Assembly: GCF_003046175.1 (NCBI RefSeq)
Contig: NZ_PZZM01000001.1
Coordinates: 1,683,001 to 1,747,000, forward strand
DNA length: 64,000 bases
Direction of reading: 5' to 3'
From: Bosea sp. 124
GTDB lineage: Bacteria > Pseudomonadota > Alphaproteobacteria > Rhizobiales > Beijerinckiaceae
Below the pieces are notes generated by a model, which made no database searches, was not told the origin of the DNA, and saw only the letters and a program-made list of their open reading frames with translations. Every line of letters begins with the position of its first letter. Position 1 is the first letter of the stretch. Positions 1 through 8,425 of the stretch are shown piece after piece. The position numbers were made by a program, and so were the translations under genes.

Positions 1-1
1 G

Positions 2-607
2 CCTATCGCCCGCAGCGAGGCCGCTTACTGGAACTACCGGCTGAACTGCCAGATGGTGTTCCAGGATCCTTATTCCTCGCTCGACCCGCGCATGACCGTG
101 CGCCAGCTCGTGGCCGAGCCGCTGCGTCTCGTGCCGGGGATGGCGGCGCCGGACAAGCAGGCCCGCGTCGACGAGGTGCTGGCCGAGGTCGGTCTCGCCG
201 ACGGCTTCGGCGGGCGCTATCCGCACGAGCTTTCCGGCGGGCAGCGCCAGCGCATCGCCATCGCGCGCGCCGTGGTGCGGCGCCCGAGCTTCGTCATCGC
301 CGACGAGCCGGTCTCGGCGCTCGACGTCACGGTACGGGCGCAGGTGCTCGAACTGTTCGCGGAGCTGCAGCGCAAGCATGGCTTCTCCTGCCTGTTCATC
401 AGCCATGACCTCGGCGTGGTCGAGCAGGTTGCCGACCGCGTCGTCGTCATGAACGAGGGCCGCATCGTCGAGGAAGGCTCGCGCGACCAGATCTTCGACG
501 CACCGCGCCACCCTTATACGCGCAAGCTGCTCTCGGCCGTGCCGGGGCTCGAGAGCATGCCGGACGGCGGGGTCAGGCTGTTCTGGCGGCTGGGGGACGG
601 GGCGTGA
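2..607 (+). CDS. Oligopeptide/dipeptide ABC transporter ATP-binding protein (5' partial)
   Basis: The reading frame is open from the window edge, so the N-terminus with Walker A is missing; 201 residues are visible. They hold the Q-loop (QMVFQDPYSSLDPR), the signature LSGGQRQR, Walker B (FVIADEP), the D-loop SALD and the H-loop (FISHD). The C-terminal HPYTRKLLSAVPG motif is typical of OppF/DppF-type subunits. The protein would energise peptide import at the inner membrane. It ends 144 bases before a gamma-glutamyltransferase on the same strand, which suggests, without proof, that imported gamma-glutamyl peptides are processed by the neighbour. The substrate cannot be told from this fragment. 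Confidence 0.93.
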   Translation, partial: PIARSEAAYWNYRLNCQMVFQDPYSSLDPRMTVRQLVAEPLRLVPGMAAPDKQARVDEVLAEVGLADGFGGRYPHELSGGQRQRIAIARAVVRRPSFVIADEPVSALDVTVRAQVLELFAELQRKHGFSCLFISHDLGVVEQVADRVVVMNEGRIVEEGSRDQIFDAPRHPYTRKLLSAVPGLESMPDGGVRLFWRLGDGA

Positions 608-626
608 GCGGCAGTAAAGGCCTCGA

Positions 627-719
627 CGTCATGCTCGGCCTTGTGCAGAGCACCCACGTCTTGAACATCGCCCTCGCCAAAGGAAGACGCGGATGGTCGG
701 GACAAGCCCGACCATGACG
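627..719. repeat. Composite palindromic intergenic element, copy 1
   Basis: A 93-base element opens with CGTCAT and closes with ATGACG. Its right part is a palindrome with 9-base arms (ATGGTCGGG/CCCGACCAT, 693-715). Read on the minus strand it aligns nearly end to end with the copy at 63338-63428, including shared internal stretches GTCTTCCTT and GTTCAAGACGTGG. It fills the gap between the peptide transporter ATPase and the first gamma-glutamyltransferase gene. Confidence 0.8.
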
Positions 720-751
720 GAGAGGGCGGCGCATATGATGAGACCTCGCGC

Positions 752-2365
752 ATGAAGAACGGAATGATCGTCTGCCCACAGCCGGAGGCGGCCGAGGCCG
801 GGGCGGCCGTGCTGGAGCGTGGCGGCAATGCGGTCGATGCCGCGATCGCCTGCGCCTTCGTGCAAGGTGTGGTCGATCCGCTGATGAGCGGCATCGGCGG
901 CTTCGGCTCGATGCAGCTCTACATGCCGGGCAAGGGCGTCCACCAGATCGTCGAGTTCTATGCCAAGGCCTCACTCTCGGCGACGCCCGAGATGTGGCTC
1001 GACAAGCTGCTCGGCCAGTCGCGCGACGGCTTCGCCTTCCTGCTGGAGGGCGGCATCAGCGAGTTCGGCCATCTCGCCGTCTGCACGCCGGGCAGCGTCA
1101 AGGGCTATGACTACGCGCTGGCACATTACGGCACGATGGACTGGGCCGACATCATCGCGCCCGCGATCCGGCAGGCGCGGGAGGGGGTACTGGTGCGTCC
1201 GCACATGCACTGGTTCTGGTCGCAGGACCAGAGCGGCTCGGGCCAGGCCAACACCCCCGACAAGCTGCGCTACAGCGAGACGGGCAAGCGGCTGTATTTC
1301 CGCCCCGATGGCAGCCTGAAGCGGCCGGGCGACATCGTCGCCAATCCCGACATGGCGACCACGCTGGAGCGGCTGGCGAAGGGCGGCGCCGGCCTGTTCT
1401 ACACGGGCGAGCTCGCCGAGGAGATCGCCGCCGATTTCGCCGCGCATGGCGGGCTGATCTCGCGCGAGGATCTGGCCGCCTACGAACTCTCGGTCGCCGA
1501 GCCGGTCTGGGGCTCCTATCGGGGCCATCGCATCTCGACCAGCCCGCCGCCGGCGAGCGGGATGCTGATGCTGCAGATCCTCAACATGCTGGAGAGTTTC
1601 GAGATCGGTGCGCTGACGCATGGCTCTGTCGAGCATGTCCGGCTGCTGGCCGAGGCGATGAAGCGCATGACCATCGACAAGGACGCTCATATGGGCGACC
1701 CGGCCTATGTCGACGTGCCGGTCGAGCAGCTGCTTTCGAAGGAGCACGCTGCGGCACAGGCCGAGAGCATCCGGCGCGGCGAGCGCGCCGATGTGAAGCG
1801 GCTGGAGCGCTCCTCGTCACGCGAGACGACCCATGTCTCGGTCGTCGACCGGCATGGCAATGCGGTGGCGCTCACCCATACGCTCGGCTCGCCCTCGGGC
1901 GCGATCACCGACGGGCTCGGCTTCATCTACAACGGCACGATGAGCCGTTTCGATCCGCGCCCCGGCCGGGCCGGCTCGATCGCGCCCGGCAAGCGACGCT
2001 CCTCCTCGGCCGCGCCGACCATCGTCTTCAAGGGCGAAAAGCCCTTCATCGTGATGGGCGCGCCGGGCGGCAGCTATATCGCGCCGGCGATGGCGCAGGG
2101 CGTGATGAACGTGATCGATTTCGGCATGGGCATGCTGGAGGCGGTGGCGGCCCCGCGCATCGTGGCGGTGTCGAACACGATCGACATCTCCAACCGCATC
2201 CGCCGCAGCGTCAGCGAGGAGCTGGCCGCGCTGGGCTACGAGGTGAAGCGCTCGGCCCAGAGCTATCCCTTCGCGGCGCTGCACGGCATCCGGGTCGATG
2301 ACGGGCTGTGCTCGGGCGGAGCCGACCCGCAGCGCGACGGCATGGCCCTGTCGGTGCCGGCCTGA
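752..2365 (+). CDS. Gamma-glutamyltransferase family protein (paralog 1)
   Basis: An Ntn-hydrolase of 537 residues that would cleave gamma-glutamyl bonds in glutathione-like or other gamma-glutamyl compounds. The N-terminal family motif GGNAVDAAIA lies near residue 24. The expected autoprocessing and nucleophile threonine is T359 in TTHVSVVDRHGNAV, followed by the PGG segment of the small subunit (VMGAPGGSY). There is no obvious signal peptide, so a cytoplasmic location is inferred, unlike the classical periplasmic enzyme. It follows a peptide ABC transporter ATPase. A second paralog of equal length lies at 6776-8389. The substrate is unknown, and some family members are gamma-glutamyl or cephalosporin acylases. 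Confidence 0.92.
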   Translation: MKNGMIVCPQPEAAEAGAAVLERGGNAVDAAIACAFVQGVVDPLMSGIGGFGSMQLYMPGKGVHQIVEFYAKASLSATPEMWLDKLLGQSRDGFAFLLEGGISEFGHLAVCTPGSVKGYDYALAHYGTMDWADIIAPAIRQAREGVLVRPHMHWFWSQDQSGSGQANTPDKLRYSETGKRLYFRPDGSLKRPGDIVANPDMATTLERLAKGGAGLFYTGELAEEIAADFAAHGGLISREDLAAYELSVAEPVWGSYRGHRISTSPPPASGMLMLQILNMLESFEIGALTHGSVEHVRLLAEAMKRMTIDKDAHMGDPAYVDVPVEQLLSKEHAAAQAESIRRGERADVKRLERSSSRETTHVSVVDRHGNAVALTHTLGSPSGAITDGLGFIYNGTMSRFDPRPGRAGSIAPGKRRSSSAAPTIVFKGEKPFIVMGAPGGSYIAPAMAQGVMNVIDFGMGMLEAVAAPRIVAVSNTIDISNRIRRSVSEELAALGYEVKRSAQSYPFAALHGIRVDDGLCSGGADPQRDGMALSVPA

Positions 2366-2377
2366 CAGGCTCAGGCC

Positions 2378-3370
2378 TCAGTTCTGGATGGTGATCCCGG
2401 CCTTGTCGATGATGCTCTTGAACTTGGCGATCTCGGTCTGCGCCTTCGCCTTCGCCTGCTCTCCGGTGGAGGGCGTCGTCGCCGCGCCGAGTTCCTCGAA
2501 GCGGGCGACGACAGCCGGGTCCTTGAGAACGGTCTGCATCTCAGCGATGAGCCTGTCGCAGATTTCCTTCGGCGTGCCTTTGGGCGCTAGGAATCCGTTC
2601 CAGGAGCTGATGTCGAAGCCGGGCAAGGTCTCGGCGAGAGCGGGAATCTCGGGCGCGATCCTGGCCCGCTCCGTCGAGGTCACCGCGAGCCCGCGCAGCG
2701 TGCCCGCCTTGTAGTGCGGATAAGGCGAAGTGAAGTTGTCGAAGGAGACCTTGACGTTGCCGGCGATCAGATCCTGCACCAGCGCGCCCGAGGAACGATA
2801 AGTGACGTGCTGCATCTTCACGCCGGCGAGCTGCATGAACAGCTCCCCGGAAAGGTGGATCGAGGTGCCGATGCCCGACGAGCCAAAATTCTCCTTGCCC
2901 GGATTGGCCTTCAGATAGGCGATAAATTCGGCGACGTTCTGGGCCGGAATCGACGGGTGCACGCACAGGAAATTCGGCTGGGACGAGGCCAGCGAGAGAA
3001 ACTCGAAATCCTCGAACGGCTTGAAAGGCAGCTTCTCCTTGTAGAGGTTGGGGTTGATCCCGTGCGTCGAGGGCGTCGTCATGCCGATCGTGTAACCGTC
3101 GGGCGCGGCATGGGAGAGCGCGGCAACCCCGGTGTTGCCGCCGGCCCCGGCACGGTTCTCGATGATGAAGGCTTTCCCGACGCGCTGGGTCAGCTTCTCG
3201 CAGATGATGCGGCCGACGAGATCGGTGGTGCCCCCGGCACCGAACGGAATGATGACGGTGACGGGCTTTGCCGGATAGGCCTGGCCGAAGCCCTTGCCCG
3301 ACATCAAAGGCGCGGCGAGCGCGCCGCCGGCAAGACTGAGCGCGGCGCGGCGCGTGATCGATCGGCTCAT
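2378..3370 (-). CDS. Bug-family tripartite tricarboxylate transporter substrate-binding protein
   Basis: A periplasmic solute receptor of 330 residues in the TctC/Bug family. The N-terminus (SITRRAALSLAGGALAAP) is a twin-arginine-like signal ending near GFGQA. The Bug signatures follow: YPAKPVTVIIPFGAGGTTDLVGR, then ENRAGAGGNTG, then a DGYTIGM strand and an FGSSGIGTS loop. I chose the ATG at 3370 because GGAGG lies five bases upstream; an adjacent ATG at 3373 is too close. No tctA or tctB membrane genes are nearby, so it looks like an orphan receptor, common in this family. It converges on gamma-glutamyltransferase paralog 1 with a 12-base gap. The ligand, usually a carboxylate, cannot be named. 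Confidence 0.93.
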   Translation of the reverse strand: MSRSITRRAALSLAGGALAAPLMSGKGFGQAYPAKPVTVIIPFGAGGTTDLVGRIICEKLTQRVGKAFIIENRAGAGGNTGVAALSHAAPDGYTIGMTTPSTHGINPNLYKEKLPFKPFEDFEFLSLASSQPNFLCVHPSIPAQNVAEFIAYLKANPGKENFGSSGIGTSIHLSGELFMQLAGVKMQHVTYRSSGALVQDLIAGNVKVSFDNFTSPYPHYKAGTLRGLAVTSTERARIAPEIPALAETLPGFDISSWNGFLAPKGTPKEICDRLIAEMQTVLKDPAVVARFEELGAATTPSTGEQAKAKAQTEIAKFKSIIDKAGITIQN

Positions 3371-3686
3371 CATTCCCTCCCAGGAGCATCCCCGCGGCTT
3401 TTGCCGTCTGCTCGCCAGAATAGGCCCGCGCCCGATCCCGGCAAGCCCTCTCGTGGCATCCCGCGATCCGACAGGCACTGCGATCACAGCGCGAGGATCG
3501 TCCTGGTCATGGTGTCTCCGGCGATCGCGGCCCGAAATCCCAACGTCGGTGGCCGAGGAACCGAAATGGACGTGGCCCGCGCCGCCGGAGAGGCGTAGAT
3601 ACGCAGCGCCCTGCCGCGCCCGCCTTCCGGCAAAGCTCGCCGGCAGCGGCCGCTCGCCACCTGCCCGTGACCTGCTTGTTCGATCG
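3371..3686. other. Intergenic region between divergent genes
   Basis: This gap of about 316 bases separates the Bug-family receptor (minus) from the flavoprotein reductase (plus). It must carry both promoters. Apart from the receptor's GGAGG ribosome site I see no convincing promoter, hairpin or gene. The flavoprotein frame stays open through most of it, but that stretch does not look like protein. Confidence 0.5.
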
Positions 3687-4961
3687 ATGGACCTCTTCGC
3701 GATGCCGACCAGCCTCCCCTCGACCGCCGGCACCACCGGAACCAGCACCGATTTCGATCTCGTCGTGGTCGGCGCCTCCTATGCGGGCGTCGGCGTCGTC
3801 GCCGCCGCGCGGGAAGCCGGCTTTTCCGGGCGCATCGCGCTGGTCGGCGACGAGACCGAGCTGCCCTATCAGCGGCCACCGCTGTCGAAGGGCTTCCTGC
3901 TCGGCAAGGCCGGCGCGAACCTGCCGCTCAAAGCGGCCTCCTTCTACGCGGAAGCCGGGGTCGAATTCGTCGCGGGGCGGCGCGCCGTTGCGCTCGACCG
4001 GCAGGCGCAGCGGCTCAGGCTCGACAACGGGACCACGCTCGGCTTCAGGCAACTGGCTCTGACCACCGGCGCGCGTGCCGCGGCGCTGCGCTGTCCTGGC
4101 GCGGAACTCGACGGTGTCGTCTCGCTGCGCTCGCTCGGGGATGCCCATGTGCTGAGCGAACGGCTCGGCGCGGCAGGCTCCGTCGTGATCATCGGCGGTG
4201 GCTTCATCGGGCTTGAGGTCGCCTCCGCGGCCATCGCGCTCGGCAAACAGGTGACAGTCGTGGAAGCCGGCCCGCGCCTGATCGGCCATGCCGTGGCGCC
4301 GGAGATCTCCGCCTATATGCACAGCCTCCATGCCGGCCACGGCGTTACGATCCGGCTCGCGACGAAGGTCGAGCGGATCGAGGGCGACGGCGGCAAGGTT
4401 ACCGCCGTCCTCTGCACCGACGGCTCGCGCCTGCCCTGCGATCTGGTGCTCGCGGCCGTGGGCGCCGTGCCCAATACGGAGCTCGCGGCTGCGGCGGGGC
4501 TGACGGTTGAAGACGGCATCGTCGTCGACGAGCTCTGCCGCACCTCCGACCCGGCGATCTTCGCTGCCGGTGACTGCACCAGCCATCCCAATCTCGTCGC
4601 GGGGCGCCGGCTTCGGCTCAGCTCGGTCCAGAACGCGCATGACCAGGGCCGCGCCGCAGGCAGCACCATCGCAGGCCGGCCCGAGCCCTACAAAGCCGTG
4701 CCTTGGTTCTGGTCCGACCAGTACGACGTCAAGCTGCAGATGGTCGGCCTCGGCGTCGCCGGCGGCCCTGCCATCCTGCGTGGCTCGACGTCAGAGGGGC
4801 GCTTCTCGCTGTTCCGCTACGATGGCGACCGGCTCGCCGCGATCGAGAGCATCAACCGGCCGGCCGACCATATGATAGGCCGCCGCCTGCTGGCTGCGGG
4901 CCGCTGGCCGACGCCGGAGCAAGCTGCCGATCCGGAGTTCGACCTGCGCTCGCTGGCCTGA
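3687..4961 (+). CDS. FAD-dependent oxidoreductase, ferredoxin/rhodocoxin reductase type
   Basis: A flavoprotein of 424 residues of the kind that passes electrons from NAD(P)H to a [2Fe-2S] ferredoxin or rubredoxin, often serving a cytochrome P450 or ring hydroxylase. The first dinucleotide fold is FDLVVVGASYAGVGVVAA; then YQRPPLSKGFL, typical of the ferredoxin reductase group. The NAD fold is SVVIIGGGFIGLEVAS, the second FAD motif is IFAAGDCTS, and a reductase C-terminal domain (WFWSDQYDVKLQMVG) follows. The start is uncertain: ATG 3687 or 3702, neither with a strong ribosome site. No ferredoxin or oxygenase gene lies next to it, so the partner must be elsewhere. Confidence 0.9.
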   Translation: MDLFAMPTSLPSTAGTTGTSTDFDLVVVGASYAGVGVVAAAREAGFSGRIALVGDETELPYQRPPLSKGFLLGKAGANLPLKAASFYAEAGVEFVAGRRAVALDRQAQRLRLDNGTTLGFRQLALTTGARAAALRCPGAELDGVVSLRSLGDAHVLSERLGAAGSVVIIGGGFIGLEVASAAIALGKQVTVVEAGPRLIGHAVAPEISAYMHSLHAGHGVTIRLATKVERIEGDGGKVTAVLCTDGSRLPCDLVLAAVGAVPNTELAAAAGLTVEDGIVVDELCRTSDPAIFAAGDCTSHPNLVAGRRLRLSSVQNAHDQGRAAGSTIAGRPEPYKAVPWFWSDQYDVKLQMVGLGVAGGPAILRGSTSEGRFSLFRYDGDRLAAIESINRPADHMIGRRLLAAGRWPTPEQAADPEFDLRSLA

Positions 4962-5089
4962 GACCGGCAGGCACCCGGCCTTGCCTGCCCCGGATCGGCC
5001 TTGCCTGCCCTGAAAATGCCACTTGCCACGCCCCGCGAATGAGAGTGCGATGGCCGGGGGCTCAGACCAGCCTTGCGATGGAGAAGACC

Positions 5090-5569
5090 ATGCTGAGGAA
5101 CGCCATTCTTGCATCCGCATCCCTCTTCGCGCTGGCGATGTTGCCGGTGACGCCAGCCGCCGCGCTGACGATGAAGGAATGCAGCACCAAATATCAGGAC
5201 GCCAAGAAGGCCAACACGCTCAAGGGCCAGAAGTGGAACGATTTCCGCAAGGCCCAGTGCGGTGACGACGATGCCGACGACAATGAGGCAGCGGCGGCCG
5301 TGACCGAGCCGGCAAAGCCTGCCGTGACGCCCGCCAGTGCGCCAGCCGCTACCCCGGCCAAGCCTGTCGTGGCCGGCAAGGCCAAGGCGGCGGTCTTCCC
5401 GAAGGCCGTTGCGGCGAAGTATTCGGACCTGTCCGCCGGCAAGGCCCGACTCAAGACCTGCGCCGACCAGTACAACGCCAACAAGACCGTGAACGCCAAT
5501 GGCGAGCTGAAATGGATCGAGAAGGGCGGCGGCTACTGGAGCCAGTGCAACACCAAGCTGAAGAGCTGA
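5090..5569 (+). CDS. Small secreted protein with PsiF-like cysteine repeats
   Basis: A protein of 159 residues with a clear signal peptide (MLRNAILASASLFALAMLP, cleavage near PAAA). The mature part starts with a PsiF-like unit (MKECSTKYQDAKKANTLKG, then Cys after an F), continues through an Ala/Pro/Lys-rich linker, and ends in a second cysteine-containing unit (LKTCADQYNAN to YWSQCNTKL). Resemblance to the PsiF repeat is my reading by eye. ATG 5090 is chosen because GGAGA lies just upstream; ATG 5078 is also in frame. Probably periplasmic; function unknown. A hairpin terminator follows at 5594. Confidence 0.82.
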   Translation: MLRNAILASASLFALAMLPVTPAAALTMKECSTKYQDAKKANTLKGQKWNDFRKAQCGDDDADDNEAAAAVTEPAKPAVTPASAPAATPAKPVVAGKAKAAVFPKAVAAKYSDLSAGKARLKTCADQYNANKTVNANGELKWIEKGGGYWSQCNTKLKS

Positions 5570-5593
5570 TCGCTCCATCGCACGGAAGCGGCC

Positions 5594-5622
5594 CGTCATC
5601 CCGGGCTTGACCCGGGATGACG
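5594..5622. terminator. Perfect palindrome between convergent genes (repeat family copy 2, short form)
   Basis: CGTCATCCCGGG and its exact complement CCCGGGATGACG are separated by CTTGA, giving 12-base-pair arms. It sits between the convergent PsiF-like and nitronate monooxygenase genes and could end transcription from both sides, although no U-run follows. The ends match the dispersed CGTCAT/ATGACG repeat family. Confidence 0.65.
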
Positions 5623-5642
5623 GGGATTTTGAACAAAGACGC

Positions 5643-6587
5643 TCAGCCCGCCAGCGAGGCGCGCGCCTGCCGGTATTCCGCCAGCAGCCTCGCGCCGAGT
5701 TCGGCCACGCTCGGGACGTCCTCGATCGACCCGACGCCCTGCCCGGCCGACCAGATCGTCTTCCAGACCTTGGCCTCGTTGCCGAGGTCGAGCTTGCCAT
5801 GGGACGTCAGATTCTCCGGGTCGAGCCCGGCGGCCTCGATGCTTTCGCGCATGAAATTGGCGTTCACGCCGCTGATCGCTGGGGTGTAGAGGATGTCGGC
5901 AGCACGCGTGCGCAGCAACATCTCCTTATAGGCGGGATCGGCCATGCTCTCGACCGTGGCGATGAAGCGGGTGCCGAGATAGGCGAGATCGGCCCCCATC
6001 ATCTGCGCCGCGGCGATCTGGGCACCGTTCGAAATCGCGCCCGCCAACACGATCGTGCCTTTGAAGAATCGCCTGATCTCGGCGACCAGCGCGAAGGGGC
6101 TCATCAGGCCGGCATGGCCGCCCGCCCCGGCCGCAACCGCGATGACGCCGTCCACGCCAGCCTCGGCCGCCTTTTGCGCATGGCGCAGGCTGATGACGTC
6201 GTGAAAGACGACGCCGCCATAGCCATGCACCGCCTTGACCAGATCGGGCACCGCGCCAAGCGAGGTGATGACCAGCGGCACCTTGTGCTGCGCCGTGATC
6301 GCCAGATCCTGCTCGAGCCGCGGATTGGAACGGTGAACGATCAGGTTGACCCCGAAGGGCGCGGCCTCGGGACTGTCGGCCAGGCGCCCCCCGATCTCGT
6401 CGAGCCAGCCGGCATAGCCTTCGCTGCTGCGCTGGTTCAGGGCCGGAAAGGTGCCGAGGATGCCGGCTTTGCAGGTCTCGACGACGAGATCGGGGCCCGA
6501 GACCAGAAACATCGGCGAGGCGATGGCGGGCAGGCGCAGGCGCCCGGCGAGCGAAGCAGGTAGCGGCACGGTCGGTCTCCCCAGCAT
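5643..6587 (-). CDS. Nitronate monooxygenase / 2-nitropropane dioxygenase family
   Basis: An FMN enzyme of 314 residues with a TIM-barrel fold that oxidises alkyl nitronates. Family marks include the N-terminal PAIASPMFLVSGPDLV, the central GVDGVIAVAAGAGGHAG (flavin phosphate loop with the catalytic-region His), FALVAEIRRF, and the GAISNGAQIAAAQMMGADLAYLGTRF strand. The protein is shorter than the classical fungal enzymes but normal for bacterial class enzymes. It diverges from gamma-glutamyltransferase paralog 2; a short palindrome TCTGATCGTCAGA lies just upstream at 6593-6605. Substrate specificity is not predictable; some relatives are enoyl-ACP reductases (FabK-like), which is less likely here. 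Confidence 0.92.
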   Translation of the reverse strand: MLGRPTVPLPASLAGRLRLPAIASPMFLVSGPDLVVETCKAGILGTFPALNQRSSEGYAGWLDEIGGRLADSPEAAPFGVNLIVHRSNPRLEQDLAITAQHKVPLVITSLGAVPDLVKAVHGYGGVVFHDVISLRHAQKAAEAGVDGVIAVAAGAGGHAGLMSPFALVAEIRRFFKGTIVLAGAISNGAQIAAAQMMGADLAYLGTRFIATVESMADPAYKEMLLRTRAADILYTPAISGVNANFMRESIEAAGLDPENLTSHGKLDLGNEAKVWKTIWSAGQGVGSIEDVPSVAELGARLLAEYRQARASLAG

Positions 6588-6775
6588 CGGATTCTGATCG
6601 TCAGATTTCGATCATGGATGTTCTTGGTCGAGCATCGCTCGTATCAGCGCGCGCGCCCGTGTGGAACCCGCCGCAGGGCCGGGACGCGCCCGACGCGCTT
6701 GCCAAACGCCAACGGCTGGGCGAGTTCGGAAGGACCGATCCGGCCCGAAGCCGACCGACCTCTGGAGACAGCGAC

Positions 6776-8389
6776 GTGAGCACCCAAAACCAACGTGATT
6801 TCGAGCAGCCCGGCCGCTCGGTGGTGATGGGCCGGCGCGGAATGGCCGCGACCTCCCACCCCGCCGCCACGCTGGCGGCGATCAACATCCTGCAGGCCGG
6901 CGGCAACGCGATCGACGCCGCGGTCGCGGCCTGTGCCGTGCAATGCGTCGTCGAGCCGGGCTCGACCGGCATCGGCGGCGACTGCTTCGTGCTGCTGGCG
7001 GCGGGCGGCAGCGACAAGGTCATCGCCTATGACGGCTCCGGCCGCGCGCCGGCCGCCGCGACCCTCGACTGGTATCTCGAACACGGCTTCACCGAAATCC
7101 CGCGCCAGTCGCCGCATGCCGTGACCGTGCCGGGCTCGGTCGAGGCCTGGGCGACGCTGGTCAAGGACCATGGCCGCCTGCCGCTTGCAAAGCTTCTGGA
7201 ACCGGCCATCGCGCTCGCCCGCGACGGCTATGCCGTTTCGCCGCGCGTCGCGGCCGACTGGGCCGGACAGGCGGCCCTGCTGGCGAAGGACCCGCATGCC
7301 GCCCGCGTCTTCCTGCCGGGTGCACGGGCTCCACTTGCCGGCGAAGTGCATCACCAGCCGGAGCTCGCGGCGACGCTGCAGGCGATCGCCACGCGCGGTC
7401 CTTCCGCCTTCTACGAGGGCGAGATCGCCCAGGACATGGTGGACCGCCTGCGCGAACTCGGTGGGCTGCATACGCTGGAGGATTTCCGCGCGGCGAAGGG
7501 CGGCTATGTCACGCCGATCAGCACGCGCTTCCGCGGCCACGAGGTGCATGAATGCCCGCCGGCCGGCCAGGGCGTGATCGCGCTGATGATCCTCAACATC
7601 CTGTCGGGCTTCGAGCCGGGGAGCGACCCACTCTCCGCCGACCGGTTGCATGTCGAGATCGAGGCGTCGCGGCTGGCCTATTCCGTGCGCGACGCGGTGC
7701 TGGCCGATCCGAGCCAGAGCGAGGTCCCGCTGGACTGGCTTTTGTCGGAGGAACTCGCAGCCGAACTGCGCAGCAAGATCGATCTCAAGCAGGCGATCGC
7801 GGAGCTGCCCTCCTTCACCGCCTCGGCGGTCGAGCATGCCGACACCGTCTATATCAGTGTCGTCGACGGCGACGGCATGGCGGTCAGCTTCATCAACTCG
7901 GTGTTCAACCCCTATGGCGCCGCGCTGGTCGCACCGAAGAGCGGCGTGCTGCTGCAGAACCGCGGCCAGGGCTTCATGCTCAAGGCCGGCCACCCCAATG
8001 CGATCGCGCCGCGCAAGCGCCCGCTGCACACCATCATCCCCGGCATGATGACGCGCGACGGCAAGGTCCGCCTCTCCTTCGGCGTGATGGGCGGGCACTA
8101 TCAGGCGATGGGCCACGCCCATCTGGTCAGCAAGCTGATCGATTACGGGCTCGACCTGCAGACCGCGATCTCGCTGCCGCGCGTCTTCCCGCGCCCCGGG
8201 CAGACCGCGATCGAGGCGGAAAGGACGCTGCCGCCGGCCGTGCGCGCCGAGCTGGAGCGGCGCGGCTTCGTCTTTACGGCACCCGGAGCCGCGATCGGCG
8301 GCGGACAGGCGATCGCGATCGACCATGAGACCGGCGTGCTGCTGGCCGGCTCCGACCACCGCAAGGATGGCTGCGCACTCGGCTGGTAG
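6776..8389 (+). CDS. Gamma-glutamyltransferase family protein (paralog 2)
   Basis: A second Ntn-hydrolase of 537 residues. It shows AGGNAIDAAVAACAVQCVVEPGSTGIGGD near residue 42 and the candidate nucleophile T357 in DTVYISVVDGDGMAVSFINS. The usual second Thr and His of TTHYS are replaced by V and Y, as in many acylase-like members. I chose GTG 6776 because GGAG lies eight bases upstream; the frame is open further upstream but that part looks non-coding. No signal peptide is seen. It is not adjacent to paralog 1, and the two differ enough to suggest different substrates. A terminator hairpin follows the stop. Confidence 0.9.
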   Translation: MSTQNQRDFEQPGRSVVMGRRGMAATSHPAATLAAINILQAGGNAIDAAVAACAVQCVVEPGSTGIGGDCFVLLAAGGSDKVIAYDGSGRAPAAATLDWYLEHGFTEIPRQSPHAVTVPGSVEAWATLVKDHGRLPLAKLLEPAIALARDGYAVSPRVAADWAGQAALLAKDPHAARVFLPGARAPLAGEVHHQPELAATLQAIATRGPSAFYEGEIAQDMVDRLRELGGLHTLEDFRAAKGGYVTPISTRFRGHEVHECPPAGQGVIALMILNILSGFEPGSDPLSADRLHVEIEASRLAYSVRDAVLADPSQSEVPLDWLLSEELAAELRSKIDLKQAIAELPSFTASAVEHADTVYISVVDGDGMAVSFINSVFNPYGAALVAPKSGVLLQNRGQGFMLKAGHPNAIAPRKRPLHTIIPGMMTRDGKVRLSFGVMGGHYQAMGHAHLVSKLIDYGLDLQTAISLPRVFPRPGQTAIEAERTLPPAVRAELERRGFVFTAPGAAIGGGQAIAIDHETGVLLAGSDHRKDGCALGW

Positions 8390-8397
8390 AACCAGAT

Positions 8398-8423
8398 GGC
8401 GCCGGCTGCGGCCGGCGCCTTTG
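8398..8423 (+). terminator. Rho-independent-like terminator of the gamma-glutamyltransferase gene
   Basis: GGCGCCGGC (8398-8406) pairs with GCCGGCGCC (8411-8419) across a TGCG loop, followed by TTT. It lies between convergent genes and just beyond the lepA stop. Confidence 0.6.
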
Positions 8424-8425
8424 GC

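Noticed and set aside
3294..3686. N-terminal extension of the flavoprotein reductase
   Set aside because: The frame is open, but the translation has no domain character and no family member has such an extension before the FAD fold.
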